Of a stretch of 64,000 bases of DNA, positions 43,593 to 55,788 are shown piece by piece (positions within the stretch are counted from its first letter, which is position 1; each line of letters opens with the position of its first letter). The DNA is from Myotis daubentonii (lineage: Eukaryota; Chordata; Mammalia; Chiroptera; Vespertilionidae), in NCBI RefSeq assembly GCF_963259705.1, contig NC_081842.1, positions 94,292,433-94,356,432 of the forward strand, given 5' to 3'. The notes beneath the pieces were generated by a model. That model had not been told where the DNA came from. It saw nothing but the letters and a program-made list of their open reading frames with translations, and did not search any database. Both the position numbers and the translations under genes were made by a program.

Positions 43593-44689
43593 GCTAATTT
43601 TTTATTTAGCTATGAATAATGGGACTCCCAAACACTTATGAGGCAAGCATGATCTAGGATATTTAATTATAATGAGATAATATATAGAAATTATAATAGA
43701 GACAGAAAACAGAATTTTTCAAATATTTTAATGATGTTATGAAATTTTTTTCAAGCTTGCTATTTAGTAATAATTCAATTAGAGAATACAGGAAATATAT
43801 ATATACACTAGTAAACATTGTAATTGAATGCCATCTGCATATTCTTAGGTATAAATAAGAAAAGCAAATCACCCCAAACATACGGAAGTGCTGAAGAGTT
43901 GTTATTCACAAAAGTTGAACAGAAATAAACATATTTTATCTACTACCTTTTTTAGGGGATGTAGAATGAGGAAAAGGGTCTGAAGTATTTCTCAGATCCA
44001 TGAAACAATTCAAGGAGAGAAAGCTTCCCAGCACGAAGCTAATTAATATTTACTATTATCACAAGTATAAAATACGATGACATTGGGGAAAAACTTTCAA
44101 CTAATGTCTGTCACTTAAGACTTATGACAATTTTCATTCAATATCCTATAAAGAGACCAATTACTTTGTAAATTAGAAAATGAAAAATAATTGTCCCTTG
44201 ATATTTGGCAAAAAAATTCTTTAAAAAGTTTGGTGAGTGCACTCAATGGTTCCCTTAAATACCCCTAAACAATCTGGAAATAAAGAAAAAGAGTTAACAC
44301 ATCAATTATTTTATTCTAAAAACATTTATTGAACATGTTCAATATAAATGGCCCAAGGTATATAAAATTCTGTAAAAATCATAGCACTGGTTTTCATGGA
44401 ATTTTTATTCTGGTGGAATATATTATACTATGGATTTATAATATTTTCCCTCACTTGATACTTGCTATTTACTTTATTAATTACTTGCTATATCTTCTGC
44501 TCCTTATTTCGTAAAGAAAAAGGAGAATAATTCCCATAAAGGCAAAAAGACAGGAAGGTAGCAAAGCTAACAAGAAATCAAGAAGGCTATCATATGAGAT
44601 AATGGGTAGGAAAGAAATAGCTACATATGAATGGTCTGGCCCATTGAAATCTGAAATTACCTAACAAACTGCAGAGAGACCCAGAACAA
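43593..44689. other. AT-rich DNA, no gene seen
   Basis: 1.1 kb without recognised gene, RNA or repeat. Confidence 0.55.
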
Positions 44690-46445
44690 CCAAAAGAAGG
44701 CCCAAGGCCCCACAGAGCTTGCATTGCTTCATAGCTGGGCCTCATCTAGGCACTTACAAATCCAAAACAAAGAAGAGGAATCTGCAGATCTCTCCATAGC
44801 TACTGCTGGGTAGCCTCAGGCAGAGGCTAAATTAGCACCTCCTTAGAGATCCAAGTGCCAGTGTACCCAGTGGTCAGAGTGGGACCATCCAGATTACAAT
44901 GCCTCAGATCCATAAGGGACACACTCAGGGGGCAGACTCAGTCAGCACCAAAGCCCCACTGAAGCAAGTCTTGGCCCATAAGGGTGTCTCCAGCACAGAA
45001 GTTCTCCCACAGTAGACACAGCTGATTCTCACGGCCAATTGGCCTGGAGGTCAATTCCTCCCAGTAATACCTACAACAATCAAGGCTTAACTACAACAAG
45101 ACTGTGCACAAAGCCCACAAAGGGGTACACCAAGAGTGTCCACCTCAGGTAATTGGGGAGACTGAGCCACTGGGCCCTAGTGTACACCTAGCACAGAAAG
45201 CAACTCTATCAACACAGGGAAGCAGCCAAAATGCGGAGACAAAGAAACAGGTCACAAATGACAGAAATGGAGCAAAGCAAATTACTGGATATAGAGTTCA
45301 AAACCACAGTTATAAGGTTTTTCAAGAATTTTCTAGAAACTGCTGATAAATTTAGTGAGACCCTCACTAAATCTAGTGAGACCCTCGAGGTTATGAAAAA
45401 GGACCAACTAGAAATTAATCATAAACTGACTGAAATAAAAAATATTATACAGAGATCCAACAGCAGACTAGAGGATCATAACAATCAAGTCAAAGATTTG
45501 AAATACAAACAAGCAAAAAACACCCAACCAGAAAAACAAAAAGAAAAAAGAATCCAAAAATATAAAGATAGTGTAAGAAGCCTCTGGGACAACTTCAAGC
45601 GTTTGAACATCCGAATTATAGGGGTGCCAGAAGAAGAGAGAGAGCAAGATATTGAAAACCTATTTGAAGAAATAATGACAGAAAACTTCCCCTACCTGGT
45701 GAAAGAAATAGACTTACAAGTTCAGGAAGCGCAGAGAACCCCAAACAAAAGGAATCCAAAGAGGACCACACCAAGACACATCATAATTAAAATGCCAAGA
45801 GCAAAAGACTAATGGAGAACCTTAAAAGCAGCAAGAGAAAAACAGTCAGTTACCTACAAGGGAGTACCCATACGACTGTCAGCTGATTTCTCAACAGAAA
45901 CTTTGCAGGCCAGAAGGGAGTGGCAAGAAATATTCAAAGTGATGAATAGCAAGAACCTACAACCAAGATTACTTTACCCAGCAAAGCTATCATTCAGAAT
46001 TGAAGGTCAGATAAAGAGCTTCACAGATAAGAAAAAGCTAAAGGAGTTCATCACCACCAAACCAGTATTATATGAAACTCTGAAAAGTATCCTTTAAGAA
46101 GAGGAAGAAGAAGAAAAAGGTAAAGATACAAATTATGAACAACAAATACACATTTATCAACAAGTGAATCTAAAAATCAAGTGAATAAATAATCTGATGA
46201 ACAGAATAAACTGGTGAATATAATAGAATCAGGGGCATAGAAAGGGAGTGGACTGACTATTCTCGGGGGGAAAGAGGTGTGTGGGGTGCGGGAAGAGACT
46301 TGACAAAAATCGTACACCTATGGATGAAGACATTGCGGGGGCGGGGGTAAGGGCAGAGGGTGGGGTGGGAACCGGGTGGCCGGGAGCTATGGGGGGAAAA
46401 AAGAGGAACAACTGTAATAATCTGAACAATAAAGATTTAATTTAA
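44690..46445 (+). mobile_element. HAL1-like LINE, copy 2, 5'-truncated
   Basis: On the plus strand: partial 5' UTR (44690-45230), homologous to copy 1 rather than to the 41158 element; ORF1 with a nonsense codon (45231-46097); and a 3' UTR of about 340 bp with a G-rich stretch, AATAAAGATTTAA and an A-rich tail. The 3' UTR matches that of 41158-43096 closely. ORF2 is absent here as well. No target duplication was found. Confidence 0.88.
45231..46097 (+). pseudogene. HAL1-like ORF1 pseudogene, single nonsense codon
   Basis: The frame is open from ATG 45231 to TAA 45810-45812, and the same frame continues open to the normal stop at 46097. It therefore looks like a complete ORF1 of 288 codons with one premature stop, placed after 'HIIIKMPRAKD'. 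Domains: coiled coil about 30-110, RRM with 'NIRIIGVPEEEREQDIENLF', C-terminal domain cut in two. The C-terminal half keeps 'GVPIRLSADFSTETLQARRE' and 'RLLYPAKLSFRIEG'. The stop would remove the C-terminal domain needed for high-affinity RNA binding. Confidence 0.92.
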
Positions 46446-47760
46446 AAAATATATTTTTTAGAGAAGACAAATACTCAGGTTAGAAATGCATAAATCTTTC
46501 CAAAGTGCTAGCCCAGGTTACATTTTAATGTTAACTCATCCTGGCTCGAGAAAACCATCCACATTTCTGGGCAACAATAAAAATCATCGGTGTATCATAA
46601 ATACATACACCAATAAGCTGCAGTACCGGTCTGGAAATGTTGCTTCAAGTATCATGGTGTCAGGACACCAAAATGCTTACCACTGGATCCTTCTAAATCT
46701 CAATTAAATTTTTTTGGAACTCAATAATATTCTATTGTTAGGCAATATTATCTCATTAAACAGTAGTAGTCAGAGTAAATTATAAGCTATTATTTTCTTT
46801 ACAGTTCTGAATTGTGAATTTGTAATACATACCAAAAGTTACAGACCTTTCCAAAGCCTGACTCTATTTTTGTCTCATTAATTGGACTGATTTAGATTCT
46901 GGTTAGAAAAATTTTCAACCAATGTAATATGTTGAAAGTGTTTATCAACTGTAAATTCTATCAGTTTTTAACAATTTAAGTCAATAATATATTAGACTTA
47001 TTAAGATTCTACTTCAGAACGGGGAAAAGTCAGATAAAAAAAAAAAACAACAACAACAACAAAAAAAAAAACAAAGAATGACTTTTTTTCTGTAATTTGC
47101 ACTTTTGCCCCCAAAGAAATTCTTGTAACATATCATATAGGGAAGGGTTATGTAATGAAGTTGGATTTTTACATGTAGGTAGAGTATTTAAATTATATAT
47201 GTGCACTAGCCAGTGAAAAAGTTCTTCCAAATTCGAAAATTGTGTTTGAGTATATTGCTTTCTAAATACAATGAACCACAAAGTGAAAAATTGAAATTGA
47301 ATACCTGAAATCTTTCATTTTTCTGAAGAACTGTTGTCATTGAAATGGAGAAAGATGAAGTAGCTAATTAACCTTTGAAAGGCTTTTCAATCCATGCCTA
47401 ATGAAAAATGTTTACAGTATTCTGATTTATAATGTTTTCTTATGTTTTGAAAAATGATGTAAGTTTAACTGTGATATTGAATTTGAGTTCATCTGACTTT
47501 GATACTGAGTTTGTGTTTTTCTTTGTGACATTCCATCATACATTTGATGATAGCTTTTTATGAGCAGAAGACTTACATCACTTCCTTATTTCTATTAGAA
47601 ATTCTATCTCAGCTAAACAGAATAAAAATATTTTTGTCATACTAGCTCATCACTTTTCCTTCTTTCTATGTTTAAAAAGTTAGATATGTTTTTATTTGCT
47701 TTATTTTGTTTTGAAAATCTTCCTAAATTTTTAAAATTCAGAAGCTGCTTTAACTAAATA
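46446..47760. other. Unassigned DNA with a poly(A)/(CAA)n tract
   Basis: No gene. An A-rich tract with CAA units lies at 47037-47073. Other parts are not recognised. Confidence 0.5.
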
Positions 47761-47764
47761 ATGA

Positions 47765-48132
47765 GAGGGCTAGGTAGTCAGGGAGGGGGAATAGCACAGG
47801 AAAGTCCAGGAGTAACAGAATCTTGTGAAATAACAGGATGCAGCTTGCTGACTGCACCACAGAGACAAACAAAAGGACCTAAAACTGAACCCAGCTAGGC
47901 AGGAGTTGTTAAGTCAACCCAGCTGAGTGGGAAAAACTAGACCCAGCCAGGCCTGAGTTGGTAGTGCAACCCGGGTTGGTGGGAACACTGATATCATCTT
48001 GGAACTGAAGTGGCAGTCCTCAATCAGGTCTGTCCTGTGGGCAGGAACTTGAGTTTTAAATGTATGGATGTTGCTAAGGCAGAATTATTTGAAATGACTA
48101 ATCAGGAGCTAGCAGAGCTTATATCTATCTAC
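47765..48132 (+). other. Unnamed GC-moderate repeat-like segment before SPIN
   Basis: Composition changes from the AT-rich flank to repeated 'aacccagc(t/c)' text ('gaacccagctaggcaggagt', 'caacccagctgagtgggaaa', 'gacccagccaggcctgagtt'). This could be the 5' part of an LTR whose 3' part is at 48368-48800, with SPIN inserted between. Not proven. Confidence 0.35.
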
Positions 48133-48140
48133 CTCTAGAC

Positions 48141-48360
48141 CAGCGGTTCTCAACCTGTGGGTCGCAACCCCTTTGGGGGTCGAACGACCCTTTCACAGGG
48201 GTTGCCTAAGACCATCGGAAAACATATATAATTACATATCATTTTTGTGATTAATCACTATGCTTTAATTATGCTCAATTTGTAACAATGAAATTGGGGG
48301 TCACCACAACATGAGGAACTGTATTAAAGGGTCGTGGCATTAGGGAGGTTGAGAACCACT
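48141..48360 (+). mobile_element. SPIN-type non-autonomous hAT transposon
   Basis: Terminal inverted repeats 'cagcggttctcaacctgtgg' at the left and 'gaggttgagaaccact' at the right. The interior has 'gtcgcaacccctttgggggt', 'cgaacgaccctttcacaggg', 'gcctaagaccatcggaaaac' and 'gggtcaccacaacatgagga'. These are features of the SPIN family (hAT superfamily), known to have moved horizontally among tetrapods including bats and rodents. The 8-bp target CTCTAGAC (48133-48140) is followed at the other side by TCTAGAC (48361-48367). The internal transposase gene is deleted. Confidence 0.92.
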
Positions 48361-48367
48361 TCTAGAC

Positions 48368-48805
48368 AAAGAAGCACGCTTTCTTCTCTCTCTGGTGCAC
48401 TGGGTTCCTGGCTTTTTGTGGCAGGGGACATGCTTCCTTGTGCCTATGTGGCTTATGACCATATGGGACTCCTCACATGGACCTAATAGACTTTAAATAG
48501 CTTGGATGCTGAACTACACTTGACTGCACCATGGAACGGAAGCTCTGGACACCAGCCTGCTTTGGGCTCTCCTGGAACCCCAGCTGCACCTTTTCCAGGG
48601 CTGGCTTAAGGGGCAGCGGACTGAACTGTGGGACCTGAGACAAAGAAGCTTCACTCTCAACCTGCTTTTGCCCCCCTCCCTGCTGCTCCCTGTGCAGGAG
48701 CCTGTCTATTTCTCAATAAGTTTTGCTTCCACTAACTATTTTTGTCCATGGGCTCATTCTTTGATTTTGTGAGACAATGAACTCAGACCCAAACTCAGCA
48801 CTTTG
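48368..48805 (+). mobile_element. LTR-like repeat, family unknown, related to 58640-58990
   Basis: It holds 'catggaacggaagctctgga', 'ctcctggaaccccagctgca', then a C/T-rich part, 'tttctcaataagttttgctt' (polyadenylation-like) and 'gtgagacaatgaactcagac'. The layout is like the R/U5 half of a class I LTR. The part up to about 48660 is homologous to the minus strand of 58640-58990. TG...CA ends and target duplication were not found. Confidence 0.45.
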
Positions 48806-49020
48806 GTTTCAATGGTGCATAAGGTTGTGTGGATTTCTTATGATTTGTAGAGTTTTTTCTTTTGTTTCTCTGTTAGTTGATTTTATACCACATATTTTTT
48901 AAGTTAAAAATTAATGCCCATAGGAGTCTTAGAGGTGGTTTTTTTTCCCTTGTGCAATCATTTCCCCACCCCCCATAAGAATGTAAAGTTTGTATTGCAT
49001 ATGACTTCACAAGATCAGCA

Positions 49021-49082
49021 ATCTATTAAACTGATAAGAACAGATGATACCTTAGATCTTAGCCAAAAGGCCAAGGGATATG
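49021..49082 (-). pseudogene. U2 snRNA pseudogene, 3'-truncated
   Basis: The reverse complement matches the first 65 nt of U2: 'cttggccttttggctaagat' (stem I region), then 'tatctgttcttatcagttta' covering the branch-point-recognition segment and stem II start. The rest of U2 (Sm site, stems III/IV) is absent, the usual form of L1-made snRNA pseudogenes. Changes in the recognition loop (a GATCTAAGGTATC-type alteration) and the lack of the 3' part show it is not functional. Confidence 0.85.
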
Positions 49083-52036
49083 AGCACCAAACTATTAATG
49101 ACAGACTGGACCTTTACCTTAGTATTATAAGAAAAATGTGTTTTCATCTTCATTTAATCACAACACTAAACATTAATAAAGTGATAAGGATGTAAATTTC
49201 TCTCTCCTAAAATATTTTCTTTAAATGAATAGTTGCCCTTGACATGGAAATATACATGGATACCTGAAATATGCTGAGACTTTTCCTTCATAAATATATA
49301 AAATGCCCCCTAACACAATAGTAAATTGCATTTTTACTTCTTTCCCTGTTTTAAAACTTCTTTTGTTATGATTATTGCTATCTCTTCACTCTGTAACATT
49401 GACTATTTCACTTGACTAATTCTTTTGTTGCAGTTGTATTAAATGCATTTATTTTTAACTTATTTTTTAATCTGAGGAAGAAAAATATCATTGTTCTCTT
49501 CTCAATCAGTTAATCAGAATGCTTACAAATAAAGAAGTATTTTTAAAAGACTTTATTTCTACAGATTTCTTTTAGCTTTACTGTCAAATACAGTGTATGG
49601 AGATTTTTCTTTTTAGTAAAACACATTTTCTTTGTGTATTGTTAAAAGCCATTTTAGCTCACCTTTAAGAAAAAAAAGTCTTTATATAACAATAGAATTC
49701 TCTTGTCTTCATTTATTCATCATTAGGCCAAGTACTGGAAGGAAATCCTTTGTGTTTTATTCATTTTGAAATCATCTTTTATTAATTAAGGTGGAAGTGC
49801 ATTTACAACAATCACTGGTAAATGATGTGAAAAAATATTTAGCCCACTCTTCTTGATTGTAATATATTTGTTGAAGACTTTTTATGGTTTTCAAATTGGC
49901 ATTTAGTAACTCAGCTTGGTTTAAGTGATGAATATTTTGCTTGATATAACAATACAAATGCTAATCTTGTGTTCCCCCCACTCTCCATTGTCAATATTGG
50001 TATTCTAAGTGCTGCTTGCTAACTTCTTGAATATGACAAAGGAGAGCACGTACATTTCCTTGAAGCAGACAGAAGAACATTTAAAAAAGCTTGAGTCCCA
50101 ACTTATGTAATTAGCAACCCAACTAAATAACCTTCCTAAATGTGCAATGTATGTCTGTATTGTTTCATTGACGTGAGTCACCTCTCATCTCTTTTCTTTT
50201 TCATACCCAAATTCATACCTGCTGGTATTCAAAGGTAGCAAGCAACCTACTTGACTTAAGCCCTTTATCCTCTTAACATATGTCTGTCTCCTCAGTGGAA
50301 AAAGAATGAAATATTGGACCATGAGCAGGAACAAATGGAGATGAAACAAAATATGTATCTGAAACATCAGAAGTAATCTGCTTGTTTGCTTAAATTTTCC
50401 TTAATGACAACTAACCTATCACAGAACTATCCAATTAGGTTAGCTAGAGTTCAAAGGGAGGTTATTTACCTATATAGTAAGATCATTATCTTCAAACATC
50501 TTTTAGAGTAACTGGCAGATTACTGCTGATCTGGAAAAAATTGCCACTCTTATCTGTATTGTCTTAGGTTTCTTCTTGCTACCCATAATACTTAGGTTGT
50601 TTTTTTTTCTACCTTATCCAAAGGCTAGAGACTGTGAAACTAATCAGTATAGTTTCTATCAGAGTCTATAGGAATTATGTGAAGCAACAATCCTGCGTGA
50701 CTTTTTGAAAATGTTAAATTATAGTCAGTAAGGAAAAGATCATAAGTCTGCTCTGAAAAATTGATTTTATCTCAACTTGACTAAAGCAGCTAGTTATCTC
50801 AGTGGAGGCAATGTTTGAAACCTGAAATGTGAGACCAAAAAAGGTTGACATCAAAAGTTGCCGATCATTTCTTATAATGAAAATGAGATATGAAAGGGTT
50901 AAAGGGATAATTATATCACACTGCTGTAGGACTAATGATTTTAATAATATAATATGTATTCTCTAGAACCCAAAAAGTTTCTTGTAAATATGCATTTCAA
51001 CTAGCAATGGCTTAAATCATATTTGCAAAATTATAATTGTTTATATTTTTCCTTCTATTTACTAAGGCTCTGCTAAAAGTATTCAATTATTGTTCACACC
51101 AACTCATATATTTGTCCTCCCTTAATATTCTGGAAAATATACAGTAATTTAAGAAGAGGATTTTTTTAAAAAACATACCTTCCTTCAGAAAATATTTTAT
51201 GTATGAAAGATGCATATCTTTCTTGTAAATCAAATAAATATGTTGATATAAATGAATCACTCAGCCTTTGTGGTTGGGCACTTGTGCTTTTATGTCTTAT
51301 ATGAAAGTAAAAATGTAATGTAAGCCCATTTTCATGGCTCTGCTATATATTACCCAATTGAATTCAGGTAATTTACCTATAGTCTGCATAGCAAAAGGGG
51401 TCAAGCTGTTTAGTATTAATATAAGGGATATTTTTCTTATAACACCGGTTTGTTTCATGGAGAGAGAAATACAGAGCCTCTTTCAGTTAAAACAATAAAC
51501 TCTCACTGAGGTCAGGTAATCATTTTGTAATTTCCTCTGTTCTTTTTCTTCTCTTACCCCAATGCCCCCCAAGAAATTCATATTCTGTACTTTGACACTT
51601 TTATACCAAAATGTTCCTTAGGCAGGGTTGAAATATAAAAATGTACAAAGCAATTAAGGAAAGTATTTGATTCAGTCTATTGCAATAGGTAGACTGTTTA
51701 TTAATGAGAAATGTTTCAAGAAAGGTAACAGGGCCTGAGGTTTTATAGAGACAAGTTAAATAGAGGAGGTATGAACGGGAACTCTTAGTAGAGTTATAAA
51801 GGAGAGTGAAGACTGGGTGCAGGTGGTGTGTTCTCAAAATACACAGGGAGTCCTTTGCAATTAGCAGTTTCTCAAAATACAAAAGTATAAGATATTTCTC
51901 AGCCATCCTGGAAGTCGACAAGGCCCTCCTGCCTCTAAGGCCCCTAGGGAAGAATCTTTCTTTGTCTCTTTCTAGTTTCTGATGACTCCCCCACAATTCT
52001 TGGCATTGCTTACCTTGTAGAAAAGTCACTGCAATC
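49083..52036. other. AT-rich DNA, no gene seen
   Basis: Nearly 3 kb with no recognised gene, RNA gene or repeat. Frames such as 51601-52029 (142 codons, minus) have no family feature, biased composition or clear start context. This is the longest repeat-poor stretch of the window. Confidence 0.55.
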
Positions 52037-52047
52037 TCTGCCTTCTT

Positions 52048-52132
52048 TTTGTTTGAAGTATATTTTCATTGATTTCAGAGAGGAAGAAAGTGGGAGAGAG
52101 ATATAGAAACCACTGAGCCATACCGGCCGGGC
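52048..52132 (-). mobile_element. Miniature SINE: both ends, middle missing, target duplication intact
   Basis: In reverse complement it reads a 25-bp tRNA head ('gcccggccggtatggctcag') joined directly to the SINE tail ('ctctctcccactttcttcct', 'gaaatcaatgaaaatata'). Perfect 11-bp duplication 'tctgccttctt' lies at 52037-52047 and 52133-52143. It is 85 bp long, with about 130 bp missing from the centre. Confidence 0.9.
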
Positions 52133-52143
52133 TCTGCCTTCTT

Positions 52144-54806
52144 ATTCACATGACCTTCCTCCCTGTATCTCTGTCTTTCCTCTCTTCTTTTCTAGGGACT
52201 CTGATCATTGTATTTAGGGCTCACCCCAATCCAGTATGACCTCCTCCAACTAATTACATCTGGAAAGATGCTATTTCAAAATAAAATCAAATTCTGAGGA
52301 TCCAGGTAGGCATAAACTTTTGGGAGCCACTATTCAACTTTTGGGGGTCACTATAAATAGGATTATGGGTTATCAGGAAGGAAACAACACTTGGTTACCT
52401 ATTTAATAAAAATGACAATAAAAGATTTTAAAGTACTCATAGCAGGTAACAGAATTGTAAAGAACCTTTGTTTGTTTTTTCAAAGCTGGAACTTTGTAAT
52501 AAATAATTGGGAACACAATGAAATCAGCAAAGGCATTGAAAATTATTCTGATAAGAAACAGAATCTTCTATCCCAACATATTTCTCAAGGTGTGGAGTAC
52601 CCTATATTTGCTAAGTAGTACTCATTCATACTTACTGCTTCAAGCAGCATTCCTTTTATTTTCATTTAAATCATTTAGTTTAACAGATCTAGTACCATTT
52701 CAAATGATGTCTTTGCATGACTTTACTTGTTACCAAATTATGAGTCTTTCAGATTAGTAATATTCCTTTTCTCTTCCCCAAGATAGTCTCTGGTTGTTTA
52801 CAGGGGACGTGTGCCTTTATGGTTGCAGGGAGCTATATGCTGTTCTCGGAGTCCTTGGCAGTCTCTTCTTTAGAGTAAATATGCTTGTTTGACTCCTGGA
52901 CTGGTCATTTTCCAGTGTCTTTTGTATAGTTCCCTGTCATTTCCAAGGTATCAGGCCCATGCCTCTTTTTTCTAACTCCAAACTCCTCCTAGTCATTGTA
53001 ACCTTGGCAACTCAATGTTCCTTCAGTGGGAAAAGCTAGGACCTCTGGGACTCCGGTGCACTATGCATGGTAGAAGATGGATCAGGGAAGTTGCTAAGGC
53101 CCAATTATCAGTTAGCCTCTTACTGATATTTCCAAGTCTAGATGAATAAATATGTATATATGACAACTATACATATTAAGATTGAATTAGATAGAACCTT
53201 TCTAAAGACAGATAAACAATTCAGGCTCCTCTGAAGCGAAGCAAAGAGAATCATTCTAGAATACAACAAAGGATAAAAGATCTTTCTCTTCTGGAATTGT
53301 ATCACTTGTATCCTGAACATCTCTGGTACCATACTCAGAATGGCAGGTGTTTTTCACAAGTCTGCCCCTTTTCTTGTCATTTCTCCACCCAGAACAGGGT
53401 TAGACATCTTTCTCTTACAGACTACGACCTGCTTGTCTACATCAGTTCTTATCTACTTCTTCCTCATCTAAAAGTTATTCATTTTTTTAAATTTAATTAA
53501 GAGCATCATCCAACTTTTTTTTTTTATCCCATCCTCTCAAGTTCTTCATTTACCTTGCTTAATCAAGTAATAATATATTTTCTAACCTGGGTCTTTGATC
53601 TTTTTTTTTTTCCTTTTGATCTTTCCCAATAGTATTTAAAGTTGTTCAGACTTTCACACCATACGAAAGCAGACCCTCCTTATACCCTGTAACACATACT
53701 TCACATAAGATAGTTATATTTCACTTACATAGGTGAGTTCTCTGCTCATCTTTGGGGACATTTAGAAGTCTAGTACTGATTTTTGTCCAAGATAAAAATA
53801 ATGAAGTTATGTAACAATCTATAATCTGCTGTTTAAAATTCAGAGCTTCTTTGGTGACATTCTGAGCCAGTTTGTTTTTTGCTTTTGTTTTTTAATTGTT
53901 TGGGAATATAAATTGGTGACTTATTCTTGTTTTAACTGTTTTCATGGTCTGGGTTAGCTTTCTGATCAGGAGGGTTTAAAATACCCGACTGGAAACTTTT
54001 GCGCAATTTCTCCTTAAACCTAGATTTTTTGCACATATGTTGGTGGTGCATAATTCAGAGCTGAAGCACTTTCTGTGCAACTATAAAAGGGGCTTGGGTT
54101 GCTTCATCAGGAAATCTTCAGGTCCACAATTCTTGCTGGTGATTCTTTTCTCTTAATTTACCATGTCCTTATCTTCACTAAAACCTATCTAAGTACACCT
54201 TATTGAATGTAGCGAGTCTTTCAATTTCTGGTCATGTATAGTCATTGCGCTCTTCAACTATTATCTCATTTTTTTAACTCTAGGCATAATATTCCACAAA
54301 AAGAAACATAAATGATGTTATAGCCAAAGCCATTCTAATAAGGTTTTTAAGGGCATGCATAGACAGAGAAAAGCTCTCTCATTTCTTGTGATGGTAAAAT
54401 GGAAATTACTAGTATGTATTTTTAGAACTTTTGCAGCAATGCCCTCACCTTTACCATCCTGATGGAATTCATCTGTAGTTAGGCAAAGAGTGATTAGGAC
54501 AATATACAAAGATGTATTAAATTCTGAAGAAAAGAGACATGAGACAAAGAGACAGGAAGGCTCATAAAGAACCCTAAGGTCTTAAAGCCAGTTCTACTAC
54601 TAGACTTACTAGTTATTTGAGCAATAAATCTCCATTGATGTTTAAGCATTGTGAGCAGTGTTTCAGTCACATTTAGCCAAAACAACTTTCACTAATATAT
54701 CATTTAAGGATGAAAGCCATGTTTTACTTATATACTTATCTCCACCTTAACATAATGTCTGAGATATTCTATAAAAGTACTTTGTTAATGTTAAAGAATA
54801 AAACAA
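52144..54806. other. AT-rich DNA, no gene seen
   Basis: No supported gene or repeat. Several T runs (for example 53516-53526, 53601-53612). Confidence 0.55.
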
Positions 54807-54818
54807 ATGAATATTCTT

Positions 54819-54974
54819 GTTTTAATATAGTTTTATTAGTAGTATTACAGATATCTCCCATTCCCCTGCCGTCCTTTACCCCTCCTCCAAGCTCCTACCC
54901 CCTCCCCATGTCTTCACTGTCCTATTGCCCTTGTCCAAGGGGCTACACATATAAGTATATAAGTTCTTTGGTTT
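54819..54974 (-). mobile_element. 5'-truncated L1 insertion, antisense, with target duplication
   Basis: T-rich start, then C-rich antisense L1 3' UTR ('cctgccgtcctttacccctc', 'cactgtcctattgcccttgt'). Flanks 'atgaatattctt' at 54807-54818 and 54975-54986 are a perfect 12-bp duplication. The length is 156 bp. Confidence 0.92.
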
Positions 54975-55129
54975 ATGAATATTCTTAAGACAAATTTACG
55001 CCAATAATTTTAAATGTCCCCAAATTTATGAAATGGCAGGCTGAATTCAGCCTGAGATGCCATTAAAACATGGATAGACTAATTATATTAAACTTAAAGG
55101 TCTTTAAATTAGGTAGTGTAGAAATACCT

Positions 55130-55746
55130 TCTTTTTAAAAATTTTGCTAATTGGGATGACATTAGTTGCTAAAATTATATAGGTTGCAAGCATAGAATTC
55201 TATGATGCATCATCTATATATTGTATTGTGTGGTCACAACACAATGTCCAATCTCCTTCCATCACCATATATTTGACCTTCTTTACCTTTAATTACCCCC
55301 ACCCCCTTTTACCTCTGATAGCCAACATACTATGGTCTGTGTCTATGAGTTTTTGTTTGTTCATTTATTGCTTTCAATTTCATGTTCCACATATGAGTGA
55401 AATCATAAGGTTCTTGGTTTGTTCTTACTTGCTCTGTTTAGCATTATACCCTCAAGATTCATCCATGATTTTGCAAATGACAGTATTTCATTTTTTCTTA
55501 TGGCTGAGTAGTATTCCATTATATATATGTATATATATGTACTACATCTTCTTTATTCAATCATCTATTGAAGAGCACTTTGGTTGTCTCTATGTCTTAG
55601 CCATCATTTATAATGCTGCAATGAATATAGGGGTTCATATATATTTGCAAATAAATGTTTAAAAATTTGTCAGGTAGATACCCAGAAGCATATGGTAAGA
55701 GTATGGGTCATATCTTAGATTTTCAATAAACATACAAGTACTGGTA

Positions 55747-55788
<42 letters not shown>

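Noticed and set aside
51601..52029. 142-codon minus-strand frame
   Set aside because: No domain, ordinary AT-rich composition, no splice or promoter support. Treated as chance.
55228..55662. 144-codon plus-strand frame with hydrophobic segments
   Set aside because: It is the antisense reading of an old L1 ORF2/3' UTR. Such frames are common in reversed L1 sequence.
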